Assembly: GCA_017651185.1 (NCBI GenBank)
Contig: JAGCDJ010000025.1
Coordinates: 124,001-188,000 of the forward strand
DNA: 64,000 bases
Direction: 5' to 3'
DNA from: Bacteroidales bacterium
GTDB lineage: Bacteria; Bacteroidota; Bacteroidia; Bacteroidales; ML635J-15
A program made the position numbers and the translations under genes. This document shows positions 1 to 9,700 of the stretch, one piece after another. The notes below the pieces were generated by a model that made no database searches, was not told where the DNA came from, and was given only the letters and a program-made list of their open reading frames with translations. How positions within the stretch are numbered: the stretch's first letter is position 1; every line of letters begins with the position of its first letter.

Positions 1-3000
1 GGTAACTTCAACAATACCACTACAACTTATTCTCCTGGTTCTACAATAGGAACAAACGCATGTTTTGCAGAAACAATGATTCGTGTTCCTAAGGCAGGTG
101 CAGTGGCATATGTTGGTTGTTCGCCTTACTCATATTGGTACGAAGATTTCTACTGGGCAGTAGGTGCGCACTCTTTCTCATCGGGAACTGCTCCCACTAC
201 ATCAGCATCAACAATGGGTGTTTATGATGCAATGTTCGTAGATGACTATTGGAACTCGGCATCGTCGCTGCTGTACTTAGGCAACCTTGCCGTACAGCAG
301 GCTGTTTCTTCAAACAACACTAACTCCAGCATCACTAGTGGTAATTGTAATAATTCGGCCCACTATTACTTCCAATTCTATCACACCTTTGGCGATGGTT
401 CCGTAATGCCATACGTTACCAAACCAGAAGCAAATACAGTTACAATTCCTGCTTCTGTAATGTCAGGTGCAACCTCAATGACAGTAAATGCAGTTGCTGG
501 TTCGTATGTTGCCGTTACCGACAATGAATCTACAATATATGGTGTGGCTGTTGCAAACGCATCGGGTGTAGCAACGGTTAACTTTACCAATGCAATCCCA
601 GGTTCTGGAACTCTCTATGTAGTGGTTACACGCCAGCAGTACCAACCTTATTTCGGAACTGTTTCGGTAATTGCTCCGAATCCTCCAGTAGCTGACTTTA
701 CTGGTGCACCTACTACAATTATCGAACGCGAATCGGTTACCTTTACAAACAACTCGCAGTATGCTGCAACTTATCTCTGGAATTTCGGTGATGGAGAAAC
801 TTCGACAGAGATGAACCCAGTTCACACTTATATGACCCCTGGAACTTACACAGTAACCCTGCGCGTTGAAAACACTCTTGGAAACGATACCAAGACCCGT
901 ACAAACTACATTACTGTTAATCCTAACACCAATCCGCCAGCAGCAGATTTCGTAGCATCGGAAACAGAAATTTCTGTTGGTACGTCAATAACATTCACCG
1001 ATCTTACAGAAAATATTCCTACCTCGTGGGAATGGACTTTCGAAGGTGGAACACCTGCAACATCAACAGAACAGAATCCAAGCGTTACCTACGATGAGCC
1101 AGGTGAATATACAGTAACACTTGTTGCTCACAATGCATATGGTTCCGACACGGAAGCAAAGACAGCATATATTACCGTCTTCTACCCAGATGTTGTAATG
1201 AGCAATGACCCCGTATATGTATGCGCAGGTACATACAAGGACCCAGGAGGAGATGACAATTATGAAAATAATTTGTCGTATACCCAAACTATTTACCCAA
1301 GCACTGAAGGTGCGTATGTAAGACTTACATTCACTGAATTTTCGTTAGAAAATGCTTCATATAATAGGTGCTATGATAAGTTCTACATCTACGATGGAAC
1401 TTCTACCTCGGCAACAGCACTTATAAATGGTGTTTGCGGAACAAGTAATCCAGGAACAGTAACAGCAACAAACGATGCTGGTGCTCTTACAATAAAATTT
1501 ACATCAGACCAATCGGAGGTTTCAACTGGTTGGGTGGCAGAAATAAGCTGCTACATACCGGGACCAGAAGTCGCTGTACAAAGCTACACACCGACAACTG
1601 CCCGTTACAGTACAACAAATGACTTGAATATTACATTCACCAATACAGGTGTAGGTACTACAAGTGAAAACACAACTGCAACTATTTCTACAACCGACGA
1701 ATACATTACTCTTAACAATTCATCTGCAATACTCGGTTCAATCGCTCGCAACGCCACCACAGACGGCACATTCAATTTCACAATGGCAGAAGATGTTCCC
1801 GATGGTCATGTTGTAACAATAAATGTAGCAATTACAGATGGAAGCAATTCATGGAACGAAACGATTACAATCACTGCTATTGGCCACTCATGCGACGCAC
1901 CTACAGGATTGCAGGTTGCTGTAAACAATTCAGACGCTACAATCACATGGGATGCACAGACAATATCAACAGTAACCATTAGTGATGATTTTGAAGGACA
2001 TACATACGGAACGATTAATTCGGCAGGTACTGTAGGTTGGACTTACATTGATGGTGACAACACGGCCACAGCTACATTCAGTACGATAGATTTTACCAAC
2101 GAAGGTGCAAATATGGCTTACATCGTAATTGACGGCAGTCAGGTAACAGGTAGCAGTGTAGCAACTGCACATTCTGGAAACAACTACATAGGATCCCCGT
2201 ACATCAGTTCCACGACTCAAAATGATGACTGGATTGTAAGCCCTGAACTGAATTTTACAGAAGATTTCAATTTCTCGTTCTATGCACGTTCCTTCTCGTC
2301 AAGATATAGCACCGAAAAATTCTACGCTGCATATTCTACGACAGGAAATTCTGCGGGCGATTTTATTAATTTGAACAATCCTGCAACAACGACCACTGCG
2401 ACATGGACAGAATATTCCTACACTGTTCCAGCCAATGCAAAATATGTTGCAATACATTGTGTATCAAGTGACATGTTTATGTTCTGTGTTGATGACATAA
2501 CAATCAGCGGAAATGGTTTATCTGGAGCTGCTTCTGTCAACATCTACGACAACGGCGTTCTTGTAGCATCTAACATTTCAACAGGAACCTACACAGCAAC
2601 AAATCTTTCTGTTGGAGAACACTGCTTCAGCATTCGCGCTGTCTGCGATGACGATAGCGAGTCGCTTGCTGCACAACAGTGTGTAACCATTGAAAACAAT
2701 TTGCCACGCTACAATGTAACAGTTAACTCAAACAATGGCGGTACGGTAACTCCTAACGGAACGCAAACCGTTTACGAAGGCAGCAGCTTCTCTTTCACAG
2801 CAACTCCAAACGAATGCTACGAAATAGGTTCTGTAACAGTCAACGGAAGCGCTGTGGCACTTACAAACAATTCGTACACCATTAATAATATTACAGCAGA
2901 TCAGACAGTAAATATTACATTCAACCAGATTAGCTACACAATCGTAGCATCTGCTGGCAATGGCGGTACAATCACTCCTGCTGGTAATACTACAGTAAAC

Positions 3001-5514
3001 TGCGGTGAAAACCAAACCTTTGCAATCACAGCAAACAATGGCTATAGAATTCTTGATGTAACAGTTGACGGACAGAGCGTTGGCGTTGTTGAAAGCTACA
3101 CATTCGAAAACGTTGTTGCAAACCACAGCATTTCAGCAACCTTCATCGCTGTTCTTAACATCGAAATTAATGCCGATGCAGAAGGTGGTTCAGTTTCACC
3201 GACTGGTACACAGACGCTTGATGCTGGCGAAAGCTTCACTTTCACAGTTACTCCAGATAACTGCTACGAAATCGGTACTGTTACCGTTAACGGAAACTCA
3301 GTTGTACTTGATGCAAACAATTCGTACACAATTGAAAATGTAACAACAAACCAGAACATAAATGTTACCTTCAACCAGATTACATATACAATAGTAGCAT
3401 CAGCTGGCAATGGCGGTACAATTACTCCTAATGGAAACGTAAACGTTAACTGCGGCGAAGGTCAGACATTTGCAATCGCAGCAAACAATGGTTATAGAAT
3501 TCTCGATGTAACTGTTGACGGACAAAGCGTTGGCGCTATTGAAAGTTACACATTCGAAAACGTTGTTGCAAACCACAGCATTTCAGCAACCTTCATCGCT
3601 GTTCTTAACATCGAAATTAATGCCGATGCAGAAGGTGGTTCAGTTTCACCAACGGGTACACAGACGCTTGATGCTGGCGAAAGCTTCACATTTAGCGTGA
3701 CACCAGAACCTTGCTACGAAATAGGTACTGTTACCGTTAACGGAAACACAGTTGTACTTGATGCAAACAACTCGTACACAATTGAAAATGTAACAACAAA
3801 CCAGAATATCAATGTTACCTTCAACCAGATTACATATACAATAACTGCTTCGGCTGAAAATGGTGGTACTATCACACCTAGTGGTGTTGTAAATGTTAAC
3901 TGTGGCGAAAGCAAGGCATTTACAATTTCAGCAAATGAAGGCTATATGATTTCCGATGTCCTTGTTGATGGACAAAGCGTCGGTACACAAAGTTCATACA
4001 CTTTCACTAATGTTGATGCAAACCACACTATTTCGGTAACATTTGCAGAAATTCCTGACAACCACATTGTAATAACAGTAAATGCTGATGCAGAAGGTGG
4101 TTCAGTTTCGCCAAGCGGCACACAATCGATAGAACAAGGCGAAGACTTTACTTTCACTGTAACTCCTAATGCTTGCTACGCAATTGGTACAGTAACAGTA
4201 AATGGAACAGCAGTAACACTTGATGCAAATAACTCCTATACAATAGAAAATGTAACTACCGAACAGACCGTTAATGTTACATTCGACATGATTACCTACA
4301 TTATTACAGCAAGTGCTGGCAATGGCGGTACAATTACTCCTGCCGGCGATGTTGAGGTTAACTGTGGTGAAAGCATGACATTTGCAATAGCTGCAAGCGA
4401 AGGATACCAGATTGTAGATGTTGTTGTTGACGGTGTAAGCGCTGGTGCTGTAGAAAGCTACACTTTCAGCAATGTTACAGCAAACGGACATAGCATTGTT
4501 GCTTCCTTCGAACTTATTCCTGCTAACGAATTTGAGATTATTATAAATGCTGATGCAGAAGGCGGCTCGGTTTCTCCAACTGGCACACAGACAGTAACCG
4601 AAGGCGATGACTTCACATTTACTGTAACTCCTGATGCATGCTACACAATCGGTACAGTTACCGTAAATGGCGCACCAGTAGAACTTGATGCAAACAACTC
4701 CTACACAATAGCAAATGTAACCGCAGAACAGACAATCAATGTAACTTTCAACCAGATTGTTTACACAATAGCTGCTAGTGCCGGCAATGGCGGTATAATA
4801 ACCCCTGCTGGCGATGTTGAGGTTAACTGTGGTGCTAATGCTACCTTTACTATTACCCCAGACGATGGCTACGAAATTGCCGATGTAATAGTTGACGGAC
4901 AAAGCGCTATTAATGACATTGCAAGTTACGCAACTATCGGAGCAAGTGCAAGCTATACATTCAACAATGTAACAGCAAACGGACACAGCATTATCGCTAC
5001 CTTCAGTCTAATCCCTGTAGAAGTATGTAATACAATTACTAACCTGGAAGTTTCGGTTGAACCTTACGGAAACTTGATTTCGTGGACAGCAGCTGAGAAT
5101 GCAGTATCGTACAACATCTTCCGCAACGACGAAACCACGCCAATCGCTAATATCCCATCAACACAATATGTTGATATGAACGGCAGAGAAAACGATAGTT
5201 ACTACATTGTAACTATATGTACATACGGCGAATCCGACCCATCGGAAAGTGTTGTTGCAATACCTACAGCGATAGACGAAACTAGCATCTCGGTTGAAAT
5301 CTATCCTAACCCAGCAAGCGACAAGTTCATGATTGAATGCGAAGGAATGACCACAATTGAAATCTTCAATGTTGTTGGTCAGTCGATGGGCATGATTGAT
5401 GTCAATTCAGATTCAATAAGCGTTGAGTCATCGGCATGGACAAGTGGAGTATACAGCGTAAGGATTACAACTGAAAATGCAGGCACAATCGTAAAGCAAA
5501 TAATTAAACAATAA
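1..5514 (+). CDS. C25 (gingipain-like) peptidase/adhesin with T9SS sorting domain, 5' end outside window
   Basis: The frame is open from base 1, so the N-terminus and most of the catalytic domain lie upstream; 1,837 residues are visible. The first ~130 residues match the end of a C25 peptidase domain (AVAYVGCSPYSYWYEDFYW, then FGDGSVMPYVT), followed by an Ig-like C25 tail. Then come two PKD domains (~227-395, WNFGDGE core), a CUB-like domain (~400-510), a cleaved-adhesin/jelly-roll region (~655-870), ten ~73-residue bacterial repeat (InlB B-like) units (~900-1675) and a C-terminal T9SS type A domain starting VEIYPNPASDKF. Inferred role: secreted or surface-attached protease/adhesin. Upstream methionines at base 76 are not the real start. 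Catalytic Cys/His are not in the window, so activity cannot be judged. Confidence 0.85.
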   Translation, partial: GNFNNTTTTYSPGSTIGTNACFAETMIRVPKAGAVAYVGCSPYSYWYEDFYWAVGAHSFSSGTAPTTSASTMGVYDAMFVDDYWNSASSLLYLGNLAVQQAVSSNNTNSSITSGNCNNSAHYYFQFYHTFGDGSVMPYVTKPEANTVTIPASVMSGATSMTVNAVAGSYVAVTDNESTIYGVAVANASGVATVNFTNAIPGSGTLYVVVTRQQYQPYFGTVSVIAPNPPVADFTGAPTTIIERESVTFTNNSQYAATYLWNFGDGETSTEMNPVHTYMTPGTYTVTLRVENTLGNDTKTRTNYITVNPNTNPPAADFVASETEISVGTSITFTDLTENIPTSWEWTFEGGTPATSTEQNPSVTYDEPGEYTVTLVAHNAYGSDTEAKTAYITVFYPDVVMSNDPVYVCAGTYKDPGGDDNYENNLSYTQTIYPSTEGAYVRLTFTEFSLENASYNRCYDKFYIYDGTSTSATALINGVCGTSNPGTVTATNDAGALTIKFTSDQSEVSTGWVAEISCYIPGPEVAVQSYTPTTARYSTTNDLNITFTNTGVGTTSENTTATISTTDEYITLNNSSAILGSIARNATTDGTFNFTMAEDVPDGHVVTINVAITDGSNSWNETITITAIGHSCDAPTGLQVAVNNSDATITWDAQTISTVTISDDFEGHTYGTINSAGTVGWTYIDGDNTATATFSTIDFTNEGANMAYIVIDGSQVTGSSVATAHSGNNYIGSPYISSTTQNDDWIVSPELNFTEDFNFSFYARSFSSRYSTEKFYAAYSTTGNSAGDFINLNNPATTTTATWTEYSYTVPANAKYVAIHCVSSDMFMFCVDDITISGNGLSGAASVNIYDNGVLVASNISTGTYTATNLSVGEHCFSIRAVCDDDSESLAAQQCVTIENNLPRYNVTVNSNNGGTVTPNGTQTVYEGSSFSFTATPNECYEIGSVTVNGSAVALTNNSYTINNITADQTVNITFNQISYTIVASAGNGGTITPAGNTTVNCGENQTFAITANNGYRILDVTVDGQSVGVVESYTFENVVANHSISATFIAVLNIEINADAEGGSVSPTGTQTLDAGESFTFTVTPDNCYEIGTVTVNGNSVVLDANNSYTIENVTTNQNINVTFNQITYTIVASAGNGGTITPNGNVNVNCGEGQTFAIAANNGYRILDVTVDGQSVGAIESYTFENVVANHSISATFIAVLNIEINADAEGGSVSPTGTQTLDAGESFTFSVTPEPCYEIGTVTVNGNTVVLDANNSYTIENVTTNQNINVTFNQITYTITASAENGGTITPSGVVNVNCGESKAFTISANEGYMISDVLVDGQSVGTQSSYTFTNVDANHTISVTFAEIPDNHIVITVNADAEGGSVSPSGTQSIEQGEDFTFTVTPNACYAIGTVTVNGTAVTLDANNSYTIENVTTEQTVNVTFDMITYIITASAGNGGTITPAGDVEVNCGESMTFAIAASEGYQIVDVVVDGVSAGAVESYTFSNVTANGHSIVASFELIPANEFEIIINADAEGGSVSPTGTQTVTEGDDFTFTVTPDACYTIGTVTVNGAPVELDANNSYTIANVTAEQTINVTFNQIVYTIAASAGNGGIITPAGDVEVNCGANATFTITPDDGYEIADVIVDGQSAINDIASYATIGASASYTFNNVTANGHSIIATFSLIPVEVCNTITNLEVSVEPYGNLISWTAAENAVSYNIFRNDETTPIANIPSTQYVDMNGRENDSYYIVTICTYGESDPSESVVAIPTAIDETSISVEIYPNPASDKFMIECEGMTTIEIFNVVGQSMGMIDVNSDSISVESSAWTSGVYSVRITTENAGTIVKQIIKQ
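2700..5020 (+). repeat. ten tandem bacterial-repeat modules in five pairs, about 450 bp per pair
   Basis: Two alternating module types can be read in the protein: one with NADAEGGSVSPTGTQ and one with ASAGNGGTITPAG, each ending in a VNVTF/ISATF-type strand. At the DNA level the stretches starting near 3121 and 3571 are almost identical for over 100 bases, a 450-bp period, so copy number could change by recombination. Confidence 0.85.
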
Positions 5515-5532
5515 CGGACAAAATGAAAGAAG

Positions 5533-5557
5533 GGCAACCGTTTGGTTGCCTTTTTTT
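5533..5557 (+). terminator. rho-independent terminator of the C25 peptidase gene
   Basis: Perfect 7-bp stem GGCAACC/GGTTGCC with a GTTT loop, followed directly by seven T. It lies 19 bases after the stop codon. Confidence 0.85.
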
Positions 5558-5617
5558 GTTTCTAATTTCTAAAATTCTAGGGTTTAGAGCCTATGAGACT
5601 TTTAACCGATTCGTCCT

Positions 5618-6595
5618 TTATATCTTTGCTATTTCGTTTTTAATTCTTGTCCAACGCTTTTCATCCATTGTAGCACCAACAACTTCGATAACGTTTCCTG
5701 CAATTATATTTCCTGCCTTTACGCACCTGTCAAGCGACCAGTTATTTACAAGACCATATATAAAACCGGCAGCAAAATTGTCGCCCGCAGCAGTAGTATC
5801 AACACGTTTGGCTGGGAATTCAGGTTCGCAATCCTTATACTCGCCACGCTTAACCCATGCGCCATGCTTTCCAATCTTTACTACAGCAATGTCGCAAAGC
5901 GACGAAATCATATCCAATGCTGTTTCGGGATCTTTGCCTCCAGTAAATGCTGCGGCTTCCTCTTCGTTTGCAAACACTATGTCAACGTATTTTTCTATCA
6001 GATAACGCAAGAAATCAAGATTGTCCTCAACAACATTATAACTTGCAAGGTCGAGCGAAACTTTCAGACCATTTTCCTTTGCCAACGACATTGCCTTTTC
6101 AATAAGTTCATGGTTAATAATAAGGTATCCCTCTACATGAAGCAAATCGTATCCTAAAAATGTTGTAGCATTTATGTCATCAGCAGTAAGTTCCGATGCT
6201 GCACCAAGGTAAGTTGCGAACGTACGTTCCGAATCCTTGCTGACAAGAGCCACAGCCCTTCCGCTTCGTGTTTCGCTGGTTATCAGTCGAGGAAGCACTC
6301 CCATGCGCTTCATGTCACTTGCAAAGAAATCTCCCAGTTCATCGGGACCTATCTTGCCGACAAAACCAGTTGTTACACCCATATTTGCAAGACTGCGGAT
6401 TGTATTTGCTGCCGAACCACCGCTTGCCATCGTTCGCGGAAAACTGCTTGTTTCGGTTTGTATCTTTTCGCTAAGTTCGCTGTCAACCAACTGCATACTG
6501 CCTTTAGGCAGATTCAATTTTTCCAATACCTTGTCGCTGTCGATAACCGTCATTATATCAACCAAAGCGTTTCCAAGTCCTATTACTTTTGCCAT
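5618..6595 (-). CDS. PfkB-family sugar/nucleoside kinase (adenosine kinase-like)
   Basis: 325 residues, full length for the ribokinase/PfkB family. Near the N-terminus is GLGNALVDIM, then the substrate-side ASGGSAANTIRSLANMG motif. The C-terminal signature DTTAAGDNFAAGFIYGL contains the catalytic Asp and anion-hole GAGD-like region (here AAGD). It should phosphorylate a sugar or nucleoside with ATP in the cytoplasm. Bacteroidetes proteins of this shape are usually labelled adenosine kinase; the substrate is not proven by sequence. It is a single gene between two large T9SS adhesins on the other strand and has its own good promoter at 6619-6648. Confidence 0.85.
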   Translation of the reverse strand: MAKVIGLGNALVDIMTVIDSDKVLEKLNLPKGSMQLVDSELSEKIQTETSSFPRTMASGGSAANTIRSLANMGVTTGFVGKIGPDELGDFFASDMKRMGVLPRLITSETRSGRAVALVSKDSERTFATYLGAASELTADDINATTFLGYDLLHVEGYLIINHELIEKAMSLAKENGLKVSLDLASYNVVEDNLDFLRYLIEKYVDIVFANEEEAAAFTGGKDPETALDMISSLCDIAVVKIGKHGAWVKRGEYKDCEPEFPAKRVDTTAAGDNFAAGFIYGLVNNWSLDRCVKAGNIIAGNVIEVVGATMDEKRWTRIKNEIAKI

Positions 6596-6618
6596 AGTTT
6601 TTTACTTTTTTAGTGTTG

Positions 6619-6648
6619 CAAATATAGTAATCAATAAGCAATGAACAA
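6619..6648 (-). promoter_or_regulatory. promoter of the PfkB kinase gene
   Basis: On the minus strand: TTG (6646-6648), 19 bases, then TATATTTG (6619-6626). This fits the Bacteroidetes sigma-ABfr consensus TTTG-N19-21-TAnnTTTG. Confidence 0.65.
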
Positions 6649-6679
6649 TGAATATTTAAATGGATAATTTGACATTTAA

Positions 6680-6711
6680 TTGTTGCTGCATTTAGAAAAA
6701 TATTATATTTG
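6680..6711 (+). promoter_or_regulatory. promoter of the 1,968-residue adhesin gene
   Basis: TTG at 6680-6682 (an alternative TTG lies at 6683-6685) and TATATTTG at 6704-6711, 21 bases apart. The start codon at 6762 gives a leader of about 45 bases. Confidence 0.6.
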
Positions 6712-6761
6712 TACCATAAACATTTAAGGTTGATTTTATTAATGTAAAATAAAGGGCTATT

Positions 6762-9700
6762 ATGAAAAAATTTTTACTGAATTTGGTTTTACTGGCAGTA
6801 CTTTGTTTCCCCGTTGCAATATGTGCCCAGTCAATTGTTGAAATTGGCTCAAGTGCAGGAACAAGTTATAGACTGCCATTAAATATGGAATACAAATACT
6901 CGCTTACCCAGCAGATTTATAAGGCAGATGAAATCGAAGTCGCGGGAACAGTTTCTTCTGTAAGTTTCTATTATAGGAATACGGCTCCTATGCTTATACA
7001 AAGGCTTCGGTTGTATATGATGCACACTGCAAAGACTTCTTTTGAAAGTAACGATGACATAGTTTCTCTTGATACGGCGACTTTGGTATATGAAGGCGAT
7101 TTTGCTGCTGATAGCACTGGTTGGTTTACACTTAATCTCAATAATGCATTTGAATACAATGGAACAGATAACCTTTTAATCTGTTTTTGTGATACGGTCA
7201 TAGATGATAGTTTTGGCACTAATTATAAATTTAGATGCTCAGGCTCTATTGTAAATTACACATCAATATCTTATTACAGCAATACTGATATTCCAGATGT
7301 TAACGATTTGTCGGTTTATGGAGGAAGCAAGGAAAGATATACATATCGAAACAATATCAGGCTTGGTATTACCCCAGCAGCAGGACATTGTTTCAAGCCG
7401 ACATCTCTCGCAGTAACTGATGAAACCGCATACGGGGCTTTAGTCTCATGGACTGCAAGGGAAGGCGAAACTACATGGCAGATTTGCCTGAATGGTGACG
7501 AAGACAACTTGATTAATGTTAATACAAATCCTTATGAACTAACTGGATTAACTCCAGAAACAACATATACACTAAAAATGCGGACAACTTGCTACGAAGG
7601 AGCGTTTAGCGGCTGGACTAGTAATGTATCCTTTACAACTTTTACAGCTTGTCCTGTCCCTACAGGCTTGACGACATTGGACAGAAGCACAACTACAGTA
7701 ACTATGACATGGGAAGCTGGCGGTAGCGAAACGGAATGGCAGGTTTGTATTAACAATAATGAGGATAGCCTTATTGATGTTACAGAAAATGAATATACCC
7801 TTACTGGTTTAATTCCGAATACGCAAACAAGAGTAAATGTACGAGCTAATTGTGGAGAAGAAGGATACAGCAATTGGGTTAGCGGGTATGCCACAACAAT
7901 TTCTGCTTGTCAGGCACCAACAGCATTAACTTGTACACCAGATGTACATTCAGCAAATATATCGTGGACAGCCGGTGCCGATGAAACACTTTGGAACATA
8001 CGATACAAGGTGACATCTGAGAGTCATTATACAAACGTTAACGGATTGACATCGCCTACATATACGATTACTGGACTTGCTAGTGGTACTGCATATACTG
8101 TAATGGTTCAGGGAGATTGTGAAGCCAATGGTACATCTGGATGGAGGACATCAAATTTTACCACAAAATATGGAATCCCATTTCTAGAGGAGTTTGACGC
8201 TACTCCTGAAAATTGGTCAAGAGGTCAAGGATTGCTTTCTACTGTGCTGGACGGAGGTTCCCTTAACATCAATTCTAGCAGCGGATGGGCATTTTGTTCG
8301 TATAATTATAATCTTAATGGCGTTTTTGACAGTCATGCGTATGTTAATCTATGGGGCTCTTCCCGCAAGGAATGGTTGATAACACCAAATATTGTCATGG
8401 ATGCCAATGTGCAACTTACTTTCGACTTGGCATTAACCCAATATTCGGGCACATTACAACCAGTGGATACCACTCGCCAGCAAGATGACAAGTTTATCGT
8501 CCTCATAAGTACAGACGATGGCGCTACATGGACAATTCTTCGCCAGTACGACAATGAAGGTTCCGAATATGTATATAACAATATTGCCACGTCAGGCGAA
8601 GAGGTGCTAATTGGTCTTGCTGATTATGGTACAGATAATGTAAAGATTGCATTCTATGGTGAGTCAACCGTAACAGGTGGCGATGTCAATATACATATCG
8701 ACAATGTAAAGCTTGATTATATAAGACCACTAGATTTGACCGTCTCGAATATCACTGCTACAACTGCAGATGTCGCTTGGAATAGCGTTCAGGATGTGCT
8801 TTGGGAACTGAAATATGGCATTCATGGATTTAATGTTGAAAACGAAGGCACATTGGTTGAAAATATTACTCAAACTTCGTACTCTATCAATGGGCTTTTG
8901 GCTAATACTAACTACGATGTTTATGTAAGGGTTGCCTGTGGCGGTAATTGCGAATGGGTAAGGACTTCGTTTAGAACCGATTGTGGTATTCAGGCAATTC
9001 CATATATTCAAAATTTTGATGATTTTGCAGGCAGGGGTATTCCTCCGTGTTGGCAGAATATTGTTGAAAGCAATGTGTCTGGTTCCATATACCCGGTAGT
9101 TTTATCTGCACACAATGAATATACTGAACATTCATATTCGGGAATAAGATATTTGTTAATGATGACAGCAGACGATAGTCCACAAAATATTATAGCGTTG
9201 CCACAAATGTCGGATATAAATGACTTGACAATTTCATTTTGGGCAAAGTATAATGTTCTTACTAATATTCCAGAAAGTTTTCAGATTGGATATATGTCAA
9301 ACGAAGAGTTTATCCCTTTGGAGTCGATTACTTTGACAGAAAACTACAGGCAATATTTTGTATCTCTGAATGCCGTACCAGCCAATGCAGATAGAATTGC
9401 TATAGGAATGTATAATTCTGCGGGCGATTCGAAAGTTTCAGTTGAAGATGTTGAAGTTAATTATATTCAGTCGTGTCCGCGTCCAATCAATGTAAATATA
9501 ACAAGCGTTACGACCAATTCAGCAGTTGTAACATGGACACCAGTTGGAGAAGAAACAGCATGGCAATATACTTTAGACAATGGCATTACATGGAATAATT
9601 TTGAAAGTACACCCGCAGGAACAACAACAATGGAAGCTACAATTACAGGTCTAACTATAAATACTGACTATTCGTTAAAACTACGAGCATATTGTAGCGA

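Noticed and set aside
4102..4986. Long antisense open frame (~294 codons) over the C25 adhesin repeats
   Set aside because: It mirrors the repeat structure of the real plus-strand gene, is Cys/Asn-rich and has no family resemblance.
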